Shown here piece after piece: positions 9,001 through 14,371 of a stretch of 64,000 nucleotides of DNA. A model generated the notes under the pieces. It was not told the DNA's origin, did no database searches, and was given only the letters and a program-made list of their open reading frames with translations. The stretch's first letter is position 1. Every line of letters starts with the position of its first letter. Position numbers and translations under genes: made by a program. The stretch is from G963676655 sp963676655. Lineage in GTDB: Bacteria > Verrucomicrobiota > Lentisphaeria > Victivallales > Victivallaceae. The stretch spans positions 1 to 64,000 of the forward strand of contig CAXXKX010000003.1 of NCBI GenBank assembly GCA_963676655.2. The letters are read 5' to 3'.

Positions 9001-11777
9001 GCAACTTCAATAAGTTGAACATCGTCAGCAAATACACCTGCGGCGGCATCGGAACTGGCAATAGTAACAATAATGCCGGCAGTAGTCAGATTAATGATGT
9101 CGGTATCGACAACAAGAGACGAATTACTGAAATCAGCTGAGAAGTTGGCGGTTCCGCCGGTAAGTGTTCCGGAAAAAGTATAAACATTGATGAAAATATC
9201 TTCACCACTGAGGTTACTATCGGTTACATCTCCATTGATATTCAGGGTTGTCAAGGAATTTATAGAACTGTCAGTCACCGTACCATTAATATTGACTATG
9301 CCTTCAGAATCAACGGTACTTTCGGAAACCGTACCGTCAATATCCACCAGACCAATCATATCTACAATGCTGTTTTCCACTGTCCCATCAAGAGTGGCAG
9401 TAGATCCGGAGAGTTCACTATTGGTCAAATTACCAGAAATTTGACTATGATCGCCAACGGTCAATTCACTCTGATCAACACTGGCACCGGCTTCAAGAAT
9501 CAAATTGCCGCCGGCCATAATTTCGGACTCTACTACTCCGTCGGTAATCATATTCAGGAAAGGAGTAACCTGTGACGGAGTGTTTTCCGGCGCGGCCATA
9601 ATATAAAGGTCATTGGGTACATCGCCATCGACCGTCAAATGACCGGTATAGTTCTGAATGAACTGTTGACCATGGTTGACAATACTGGCATTCTGGTCAA
9701 GATAAGTCGCGTCGTTCTGGATTTCGAGGAAATTACCAAGGGACATACCGGTTAATTCAACCGTGTAACCATTGGCAACGACTAACACAGATTGAGTTGA
9801 ACCTAAATTCAGAGCTTCCGCGTTAAGCTCCATATTGGCCTTGGCGACAATTACATTCGCTCCTTCATCGGCATAAAATTGTCCGTTGAAAACCTGATTC
9901 AGGACAACAACGTCATCACCGGCGCCAAGATACAAATCGCCCTCGATGGTTGCGCCGCTTTTAATCGTCAAATAGTCATCTCCGTCGCCAAGGTAAACAG
10001 AACCTTCGACATAAGAGTCATCTTTAAGCAGTAAGGTATCGTTGCCGCCGCCAAGAATGATATTACCAACTTCAGCATAAGAACAGAAAGTGACGTCATC
10101 AACCGAATCACCGAGAATCAAATCCTGACGGTCAAAAACGGTTGCGTAATACCCGGGATTATACTCGTCTGCCGGCACATAATAATCATACCAGGAGCCA
10201 ATAACCCCGGCATGATCAGAGGAGCCGTCAACAACAATCGTATTGTAAGTTGTTCCGTCACCGCTGTCAATACCGGAAAACGCGCCACCGTTGACATTGA
10301 TTGTATTAACAGAACCATCCGTCAGGATAATCCGGCCGGTAATCATCGCAAGTTTATTGATATCAATGACATTGGTTCCGGATCCCATAGCAACATCAGA
10401 AGTGAGCAGGGCTTCTTCATTAACCACAACCCGGTCATTGCCGCCCTGCATGTCAATATAACCATTGACATTTGAATCTTTCTGGATATACAGGACATCA
10501 TCGCCGTCGCCCATCGTCAACCCGCCATTTACTTCGGCACCGGCCTGAACGTTTACAGTGTCATTACCGCCGGCCGCATTAATTCCGGCAGCCAAATGTC
10601 CGCCGGCAATGATATTGACTTCTTCGTCAGCATCACTGAGAATAACTCTTTCCGTCTTGGTCCCGTCAATGACCAGGCTGCTGCCTTTGTAGTCAATCGA
10701 GACATAGCCGCCTTCTTTCTTGTCGTAAACGTAAATGATGGTATAGGTAAATTGACTGATCTTCTCCCCGTCGCTGTTAAGAACCAGGACATTGTCCGCG
10801 TTGAACGAACTTTCATAACGGAAATACTTACTGGTGATAAGGTAAATTTCACCTCCATTAGCGGTTATTTCAGCGGAATCAATCGTTATTGTGACATTGT
10901 TTATATTACTGTGTTTTTTATTCAGAGTTAACATCGATGTAACGTTTTTCAACGTTTCATCAGTCAAATAAAATTCGAAAGTAGCCCCGGCCAAACTTTT
11001 GTCAAGAGCTTTGTTAATAGTCACATTGGCGGAACCGGAAAGCTTGATATTAGTAAAATCTTTGATAGAAGCGTTGAAATCACCAGAATAATCATTAAAA
11101 ACCAGAGTACGGGTACCGCCGACAATCGCTCCTTTACCTTTGCCGCCGCCATAAACAGTTCCCCGGAAACCAATCAACGAAGCATTTGAATTAAAAACAA
11201 TCGTAGTATTACCAACGACCGTGGAGTCATTGCCACCGCCGTAGATTTTACTTATTTTACTGTCACTGCTGCTGCCGCCGTTGATATTGATCAAAACATC
11301 ACCTTCGACAACTGAGCGGGCACTGCCGCCGCCGTAAATAGTGTTGACAATCCCCCCGTTGAAATCAATTGTCGCATTCCCGGTAACAGTAGAACCGAAG
11401 CCGCCGCCGCCACCGTAAATCTCTTTGATCCTGCCATTGGTCACGGACAGATTAGTATCGCCGTCAAGCACTACATCAAGTCCGGGAATATATTTTTTGG
11501 AAATTTTGGGTTTGGCCGGATTTGAAGATGTGGAGACGACAATCCCGCCATAGACTGAACTTTTAACTGAAACATTGGTCAGGGTCAGAGAGCGGTCTCC
11601 GGAGAGAGAACTGTTGACCTGTGCCGCAATGAATTTCAGAGACGGATCATCGCCGGAACCAATTATTTGTGCATCAGACACGCCTCCGGTATATACATAA
11701 ATCCGATTGCCGACTGCGGCGTATGTGATCTCATCCACCAGGTAGAACGGATTGTTTGAGAAGTTATTTATAGACAT
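1..11777 (-). CDS. Giant RTX-like/adhesin-like acidic repeat protein, C-terminus beyond window
   Basis: The minus-strand frame that starts at the ATG at 11775-11777 stays open to the left edge, giving at least 3,925 residues with no stop seen. The N-terminus (MSINNFSNNPFYLVDE) shows no signal peptide. Residues about 30-230 hold IYGGG turns. About residues 350-1370 carry short beta-roll-like repeats of the type LGDGDDYL, MGAGNDIL and DTGDGNDTV, close to the RTX calcium-binding nonapeptide. The rest is built from units such as TMDAVTGDN and MDAEVDNTL, arranged in repeats of about 350 residues. Composition is rich in D, N, G, T, S, V and I and poor in K, R and C, as in secreted surface proteins. 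Absence of a signal peptide plus RTX-like repeats suggests type I secretion with a C-terminal signal that lies outside the window; this is inference. Calcium binding is plausible for the GDGxD part only. A gene of unknown function ends 38 bp upstream and is probably co-transcribed. Confidence 0.8.
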   Translation of the reverse strand, partial: MSINNFSNNPFYLVDEITYAAVGNRIYVYTGGVSDAQIIGSGDDPSLKFIAAQVNSSLSGDRSLTLTNVSVKSSVYGGIVVSTSSNPAKPKISKKYIPGLDVVLDGDTNLSVTNGRIKEIYGGGGGFGSTVTGNATIDFNGGIVNTIYGGGSARSVVEGDVLININGGSSSDSKISKIYGGGNDSTVVGNTTIVFNSNASLIGFRGTVYGGGKGKGAIVGGTRTLVFNDYSGDFNASIKDFTNIKLSGSANVTINKALDKSLAGATFEFYLTDETLKNVTSMLTLNKKHSNINNVTITIDSAEITANGGEIYLITSKYFRYESSFNADNVLVLNSDGEKISQFTYTIIYVYDKKEGGYVSIDYKGSSLVIDGTKTERVILSDADEEVNIIAGGHLAAGINAAGGNDTVNVQAGAEVNGGLTMGDGDDVLYIQKDSNVNGYIDMQGGNDRVVVNEEALLTSDVAMGSGTNVIDINKLAMITGRIILTDGSVNTINVNGGAFSGIDSGDGTTYNTIVVDGSSDHAGVIGSWYDYYVPADEYNPGYYATVFDRQDLILGDSVDDVTFCSYAEVGNIILGGGNDTLLLKDDSYVEGSVYLGDGDDYLTIKSGATIEGDLYLGAGDDVVVLNQVFNGQFYADEGANVIVAKANMELNAEALNLGSTQSVLVVANGYTVELTGMSLGNFLEIQNDATYLDQNASIVNHGQQFIQNYTGHLTVDGDVPNDLYIMAAPENTPSQVTPFLNMITDGVVESEIMAGGNLILEAGASVDQSELTVGDHSQISGNLTNSELSGSTATLDGTVENSIVDMIGLVDIDGTVSESTVDSEGIVNINGTVTDSSINSLTTLNINGDVTDSNLSGEDIFINVYTFSGTLTGGTANFSADFSNSSLVVDTDIINLTTAGIIVTIASSDAAAGVFADDVQLIEVAKDQITVSTITGDIDFGTLGWTNVVLLEQVDVDMAFNGNTVTFAESMDDSLFNGTATLSGDNSFIISGSAWLDWQQLVFNPGATVDFDLADYALFSVDGLVDVDPMDIVADSAFGQNSILALGEWLYIQDWNNNFILTDHQNPFDQGNATNLTWDNLYIVDNAEIWGGVILGDTSDDELVIGDGVVINGATALYDYAAIQALGGMDIITVGASTINGTIDAGDDGDKLFLDNSIVNVAINQGVPAIDMGAGNDEATITDSTVNGDIDMGAGLDILTIDPSTVTGDIDLGADDDIATIDASTVYGSLSAGDGADELSIISGSTFIGDIAMEAGNDILNITDSTVTGDISTGGDDDTIDILGSTITGDIDTGDGNDTVTITDSNSTINGNLLLGNGDDEITITNSVVNGDVSLGDGTNTADILDSTISGDLLGGDNSDYASLDNTVVSGSVALGYGGTNEITAGDVAVLQDVTMGVRENEYGEIFYSIYAYNYVYAEGAFTIGNDLIMAGDDNYINVTGSLNVGGSVEMDAANPKTNVVTIFSGADMTVGGDFNMDAPGTNRIEFDTNVDNPSGASSLIVTGELNMAGYENEILPATSNSLTDDEELIVGDITNTLQASALNMNGYTNTLGFSVSGDVNGSYDSDPDPDLHLISRLELGNSTLTFDAPVTMVASGTNTVELGMFLTASQEGDIYVTGDSVITATGGFDMTGASNEFFGGLFLDAGEQSHIVVEGDATFTIVGSVMMDATSSNDAELGLKITEFDNLDDILTADGEVDVLGTYAVTITGDFIMLGAGSENTLMLYEGVTINGDIIMGEVSGDTVSASNYLEVVSVGSLNTTDVTMIAEENDLILNGFGTITSSLSLFGGDNYLLIGADVDVQSIVAIGGVYDADGIGTEGYQIVPNTTNTIIVYGSILGIDTTIDYGTPLDFVSTADDDIQILGGTVSPDGIITGNGNDSVDIQGGLVEGGVSMGDTTFGDASGTNTLTLASVNVDDDLLLSLEANIVGDVSMESDTENTLNIAGAVLTDETLLETELRATIEGDVYMAALQHDEDDVLLPVGTNTLNIGTAATITGAVTMYSGGSSTNSVIVNADWLKDFYDGATLVQEFDGTSDVFLLDMHSDANVLSVNTGTFIINEIAGNVGISMTQDQPDRDRFGGSNAISVGQQGALVMESDLLMGNFISGSVTAAYEYASVVMAGDLELYTYNWSALDQVFDTSENIITVGGKFYTVNNDMIGEHNRIDVTGPASTNVDVSSGVYDLTTAVYQGETVDQSGVDNEILVGVNAVPSPGDALPYAEFMITGDVNQWGVDGSLGLIVAETNLIEVANAALFNSANITQLASSSNDIIVSGYTVPMDPLGDPATYQDEITESVINGQISQIVTAGYNNIELVNSDVNGNISQETLSPDGLYNTLSATGTALPFYLLSVSGEDDSLAADNIAEKSTITGNIVQTAIENNTASFVISDVTGSVTQTSENGANSFTSEGVYLTNNGDLLMPGGPAVYGQDVDGNDIWLQNAEVIENEIGGPLLQTSTNNLNSAVLNLTNINGAVTQTAMLGNSLEANGQYIPATIGTNSDGSNSVLQGKEQVFTDIQGNLTQDTVYGDNAALLTGVLLTGAVSMDADESSNELFIQGQITSTVDMNAGLNNTMSSDGYWAYASVGFDDLGNEVILNNSTDPTVVLETSVGQVTMDAAAGDNTANLVMTDVNGNLIMNALAGDNTLTVDGIEIPDLVSTQGPNIGDILEAGQTVVSNILGGVDMNAVNSLQNAGGSNDATLTIAQVITDVDMLAYVDNDLKVTDSTIIGNVITNALTGSNTVNIDPSHVNGDVDMDAGESNTLIVTGEVNEAVVEPDPSTGDDILVPDTGTEVDDSTIGGNVTMDATDGSNSATFDIADVNGSVTMNAETGNTFNVDGQHKPSIVGSNAADTLDYLLEAQYFVNTYIGTDITDDVDMNTNTGNNVVEIIYGELAGGLYLDSTLGGNSATITGSIGTNLEILGQTDNLLNLIGVYEAGALGVASDNDLSVLDPAIQLQSTVSDKVDMISGAGNNTATVDYGYIGSGLQMKAPVGNNTLTVTGQVIPPVVVPAPYDNAGDILVPEQTLTSYIGSDVVMIANDDFFIDGGSNIASFNLAYVGGEIDMLAYLNNTLTITDSTIDDGIYMFAYTGSNTLTINPVSSINGTIEMIAGLDNTLTVNGQIVPAVVEVDSVSGDEVLISPTDVQRVVIDDLSMASSGGSNTANLYVVEVTNDIDMTAVTGNTLNMDGEYVPTTIGDNADGSQSVLEAHFIADSQVGGGITMTTSTGDNSADLLYTRVTNGVNMSADFSSNDMNLTGIIGGALDMEAEFSNTLTATGAWWYPAFGNDTTIPPNEIVLPGSPISVINDILYYPAEIGSVAMTANSGDNTVELEYVEIHGLLSMDAVDGDNSLTVDGIIIPEYTSTAAPNFGDVLVPEETIMSELEGGVLMNAANGAVPTDGGSNIAAIGLTNVTGDVDIFAYIDNSLTLSDSTVTGSVITEAYTGSNTVDIDPSTTGNIDMDAEIDNELTVLGEVIDAVVSQPGGPGTAEVLDSPTIVNESSVGIVTMDAVTGDNTATLTYTDSGSITLNALMYNTLTVTGAEIPEITGDDGAGGTQILQAASIDYNVVAGGITVNSQWIQEHPGYGIMNEVILDMTQVLGNISIDSQWGVNDPTAADQTENKNSLTISDSIIGDDTVPVYYDVTVTADSGTNLVMISDSVLGNLTSSSTNGYNDVTIDPSTVNGNVDMDADLDNNLELHGDYTAAVTGDDGSGNEILVSATDVVDTVVTGDVTIDSISGYNSMGMYLTAVNDSVSMDAMLGNSLDMDGEYFAPVIGLNADGSNTLLEAQFIAASTIDVDLVMDAAMSDNLVDMLYASVGGDATMNADAASNMLTITGSIGGALDMNAEVDNTIVANGAWWYPSTGADSSVPQNEIVLDGDTLLVYAAQFGNVAMDAVTGDNSFTLNIGDVTNNIGMTALAGGNT
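680..3560 (-). repeat. Degenerate ~1.05-kb protein-level tandem repeats inside the giant gene
   Basis: The protein block with consensus IDPS-x(5)-G-x-DMDA recurs at about 750, 1423, 2490 and 3542, so three copies are spaced close to 1.05 kb and one is shorter. A second block, LEA(Q/H)-F-I-A-like, recurs near 419, 2160 and 3210. A third, GAWWYP, recurs near 205 and 1940, about 1.74 kb apart. Copies are clearly related in protein but not identical in DNA, so they are old duplications with some units lost or inserted. Boundaries are approximate. Confidence 0.6.
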
Positions 11778-11815
11778 AACGCAAACTCCTTAAATTTTTT
11801 TGCTTTTATATTTGA

Positions 11816-12370
11816 TTATAAATTAAATTTTTGATTTAAAAGACAAATTATCCTTCCACCGCCAATATGCCCGCCACCAAGCAACAGGCCGCATCCCCGC
11901 GGTAATTTGACAATCTGCCGTTCATCGTTCCCGGACTCAAACATTCCGCTCACAGTCGCCACAAAAGAATCAATCCGATCACACTCAACTATTAATAGAG
12001 AGCCTGATTGAACCGAATCTAACGGAACCTGAACACTGATAACCGTATTATCTTCTGGATTACTACACAGTTCTTCGAATAAAGTAATCACAGGAGTACT
12101 ATCACGATCCTCCTGGACGATAATAGAAATAAAGCTGTCCATGTGCTCAAAATCAGGATACTCAACCTGCTCACATGCAAATACCGCGTCATTTCCGGCT
12201 TGAATACCAGCCACCGACTCAGAAGACTCAATCAGAGACATAACTAACCATCGCTCAAAATCAGGGCCCCCGGAAACATCACCTTTATAACCTGAAAAAT
12301 CCAGTGAACTCTTAATTCCGAGCGTACTGGTAAAATAATCTGACGTAATATATCGGTTGAAACTATGCAT
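11816..12370 (-). CDS. Uncharacterised 184-aa protein upstream of the giant repeat gene
   Basis: I do not recognise this 184-residue protein. It has no signal peptide and no membrane segment, is mildly acidic, has cysteines near positions 69, 105 and 129, and ends in a glycine-rich stretch (LLLGGGHIGGGRIICLL) before a short polar tail. The stop is 38 bp from the start codon of the giant gene, on the same strand, so co-transcription is likely. That placement suggests a partner of the giant protein, for instance in folding or export, but nothing in the sequence proves it. No strong Shine-Dalgarno sequence precedes the ATG; it may depend on translation of the 30-codon frame that ends 18 bp upstream. 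Confidence 0.6.
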   Translation of the reverse strand: MHSFNRYITSDYFTSTLGIKSSLDFSGYKGDVSGGPDFERWLVMSLIESSESVAGIQAGNDAVFACEQVEYPDFEHMDSFISIIVQEDRDSTPVITLFEELCSNPEDNTVISVQVPLDSVQSGSLLIVECDRIDSFVATVSGMFESGNDERQIVKLPRGCGLLLGGGHIGGGRIICLLNQKFNL

Positions 12371-12388
12371 ATTCAGTTACGGTTTACA

Positions 12389-12481
12389 TCATTTCTCAGC
12401 TTCAACCGTTTCACCTTTCTGAATTATATCGGTGAAACAACCGTAACCAATATGATCCACATAGGGTCTTCTTTTGCCCAT
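12389..12481 (-). CDS. Candidate 30-aa peptide gene
   Basis: A 31-codon frame starts at the ATG at 12479-12481 with a GGGAG ribosome-binding site 9 nt upstream and ends in TGA at 12389-12391, 18 bp before the 184-aa gene. The peptide begins MGKRRPYVDHIGYGC and ends in a charged ETVEAEK tail; it has one cysteine and no hydrophobic segment. An overlapping ATG six bases upstream, in another frame, has the SD too close to be used. Good SD spacing and tight coupling to the next gene favour a real gene or translational leader; chance is not excluded at this length. Confidence 0.4.
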   Translation of the reverse strand: MGKRRPYVDHIGYGCFTDIIQKGETVEAEK

Positions 12482-12636
12482 ACATTCATTCTCCCTGATT
12501 AAAATGGCATCATATAAAAACAGCAAATTAATTCAGCTATAAAATCTTTTAAGATAATACATAGTAATATAAGTAATGTAGAATTCAAGTTAAAAGTTGA
12601 AAAAAATGAATCGGATAATGCTTTTTTTTGGCAAAG

Positions 12637-12679
12637 AACGCTAAAACGGCCCACTTTCGCGGCTTTTGCCGTAAACGTT
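12637..12679 (-). ncRNA. Structured element with GAAA-capped compound stem
   Basis: Read on the minus strand, AACG (12676-12679) pairs with CGTT (12637-12640) across a small internal loop. ACGGC (12668-12672) pairs with GCCGT (12646-12650). After an AAAAG bulge, CCGC and GTGG close a GAAA tetraloop (loop at 12655-12658). All helices are consecutive. On the opposite strand the loop would be TTTC, so the GNRA cap points to a minus-strand RNA, in line with the flanking genes. No U-tract follows, so it is not a simple terminator. Overall shape recalls tetraloop-capped riboswitch helices, but I could not match a known class. Confidence 0.4.
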
Positions 12680-12724
12680 ATGCGACCTAAAGAAAAAAAA
12701 ATACGAAAGATTTAATAAGAAAAA

Positions 12725-12799
12725 CTAATAGAAATTACCATCGACAGATGCTGCTTCAGATTGAGAAACAACAGGATTTTTCAGCTTTAAATATTTCAT
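12725..12799 (-). CDS. Candidate 24-aa peptide gene
   Basis: A 25-codon frame begins at the ATG at 12797-12799 behind a GAGGGA ribosome-binding site with 6-nt spacing and ends with TAG at 12725-12727. The peptide starts MKYLKLKNPVV and ends SVDGNFY. It is the first frame on the minus strand after the beta-propeller gene and precedes the structured element, the 30-codon frame, the 184-aa gene and the giant gene. The strong SD is the main support. It could be a leader peptide or a small functional peptide; no family recognised. Confidence 0.4.
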   Translation of the reverse strand: MKYLKLKNPVVSQSEAASVDGNFY

Positions 12800-12909
12800 C
12801 AACATTCCCTCATTCAATGTAACCAAAAAGATAATCTCAGCTCCGGAAATCATCCTTAGAAAATACTTTTAAGTTACATATCAAACAATCCTGAACAAAC
12901 TTAAACTCA

Positions 12910-14277
12910 TTATTCTGTACCGATACAATACATACCGTCAAGCGAACGCAGGTACATCCGTTTACCGATAAATATCGGACAACTGCGGAATTCAGTCAAC
13001 TTGTTCTCCCCCGTTTGGGTCCCGGCCGCATCAAGTTTCATTACCGCCGTCGTACCATTGTCGATACTGACAAAAAGGGTATGTCCGGCAATCGTCGGGG
13101 AAGGATAGTTTTGCCCCTTGCCCAAATCCATTTTACGTTCAAAAAGCTTTTTTCCGGTCTTGGCGTCAAGCGCGGTCATTTTACCGTAACGAATTATACC
13201 ATAAACAATCTTGCCGTCGGTTACCGGAGACGCGTAATAGCGTTCCTTGTTGATAGGTGACTCCCAAATCTTTTCAGCTTCTGCGCCTTTTTCAGCTTTC
13301 GCCGGCAAACGATAGGCGGCAGCCTTATCTTTGTTGAAGATGTAAACAATCCCATCAAGGATTGCCGGTGAATTATATTCCAATTCCGGCAAGGATTTGC
13401 TCAATACAACCCCGTCTTCGGCTCGAACCAGTTCCCCGTTCGGAGTCACCAGCACATCCTTCCCGTCAATTTTTACCGCGACAGGAGACCCCCAGTGATA
13501 TTTTGTCGGAACCTGCCAGACAACTTTTCCGGTTTTCGGATCGAGTCCTGACAAATGTTTGTATGAAATAATAAATTTTCCTCCCGCAAAAACCGGAGAA
13601 GCGCTGTATCCCCAGCCATGAGTCGGCTTTTCAGTCACGATCATCCACAGCCGCTTGCCTTCCGGAGTATATGCCGCGGCAATCCCGGCCCCGTAACAAA
13701 CGTAGATATTTTTACCATCGGTTACCGGAGATGGAGTTGTATAACCGGTGACTTTATTGCACTTTGGCATATATTCATTTAGAGGAGCCAGCTTTTTGGC
13801 GAGGGCTTTGGATTGGTTACGAAGCTCATTCATTTTTTTCCTGAGTTCTTTATTTTTGCGATCCTTCCTGTATTCCTTGCGCACTTTTCCAAATTCCCGG
13901 TCAATTTTTTTCTTCTCGGCTTCAACCGGTTTCAGTTTTTCTATCGTGGCGGCACGTTCCGCTTTTTGCGCCGGGGACAAAAGCTCATCTTCAGAGCTCG
14001 CTCGCTCCCACAGAATTTTGCCGGTTTTTGCATCCATGCAGACCAACTTGTTTTTTTCCGCCCCGACATATATTCTGCCATTCAGGATCAGTGGCAAAGA
14101 ATTACTGAATGAGTCAATCGGGGTTTTCCAGATTACGTTTTTTCCCGTTGACCAGGCAAGAACCGGAACGGCATCCGGATAATAGCCGTTTGTACGCCAA
14201 CCGCCATTTTTGTCCGCGGCAACGCTCAGCAAAGGCAAGGTAAGTACTAAATAAAATAAATGACGCACATTCAACAT
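12910..14277 (-). CDS. Exported PQQ/BamB-like beta-propeller with charged helical insert
   Basis: From the ATG at 14275-14277 this encodes 455 residues with a signal peptide (LFYLVLTLPLLSVAA). An ATG 15 bp upstream is in frame, but the GGAG ribosome-binding site lies inside those extra codons, so the later start is preferred. Repeated blades of the PQQ-like propeller type are visible (NGRIYVGAEKNKLVCMDAKTGKILWE, given here as NGRIYVG then AKTGKILW; DGKNIYVCYGAG; DPKTGKVVWQ; DAKTGKKLFE). Between the first and second blades, about residues 100-170, sits a very basic and acidic helical stretch (KKIDREFGKVRKEYRKDRK) likely to form a coiled coil. It is the last gene of cassette A, 83 bp after the hydrolase. 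Propellers of this kind are usually scaffolds or sugar/alcohol oxidoreductase relatives; enzymatic PQQ use is unproven here. Confidence 0.78.
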   Translation of the reverse strand: MLNVRHLFYLVLTLPLLSVAADKNGGWRTNGYYPDAVPVLAWSTGKNVIWKTPIDSFSNSLPLILNGRIYVGAEKNKLVCMDAKTGKILWERASSEDELLSPAQKAERAATIEKLKPVEAEKKKIDREFGKVRKEYRKDRKNKELRKKMNELRNQSKALAKKLAPLNEYMPKCNKVTGYTTPSPVTDGKNIYVCYGAGIAAAYTPEGKRLWMIVTEKPTHGWGYSASPVFAGGKFIISYKHLSGLDPKTGKVVWQVPTKYHWGSPVAVKIDGKDVLVTPNGELVRAEDGVVLSKSLPELEYNSPAILDGIVYIFNKDKAAAYRLPAKAEKGAEAEKIWESPINKERYYASPVTDGKIVYGIIRYGKMTALDAKTGKKLFERKMDLGKGQNYPSPTIAGHTLFVSIDNGTTAVMKLDAAGTQTGENKLTEFRSCPIFIGKRMYLRSLDGMYCIGTE

Positions 14278-14348
14278 ATTTCGATTCTCCATTTACATTA
14301 GCAATTGATAATCGCAAAGTATATCTGCTGAATGCGCGTTTTTCAAGC

Positions 14349-14371
14349 CTGCTTTGACGTTTACAAAGCAG
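14349..14371 (-). repeat. 8-bp perfect inverted repeat spanning a stop codon
   Basis: CTGCTTTG at 14349-14356 and CAAAGCAG at 14364-14371 form a perfect 8-bp stem with a 7-nt loop that includes the TAA stop of the cassette A hydrolase gene. The minus-strand transcript has no U-run after the stem, so this is more likely an mRNA-stabilising or processing hairpin between two co-transcribed genes than a terminator. Confidence 0.35.

Noticed and set aside
678..9444. Many plus-strand open frames of 60-245 codons across 0.7-10.9 kb
   Set aside because: They are antisense shadows of the giant minus-strand gene: low-complexity products, no SD sites, and the repeat structure follows the minus-strand frame.
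12637..12679. Call as a c-di-GMP-I (GEMM) riboswitch
   Set aside because: The GGCAAA and GAAA-capped stem are reminiscent, but the required GACGCAAAGCC segment after the stem is replaced, so only an unclassified structured element is reported.
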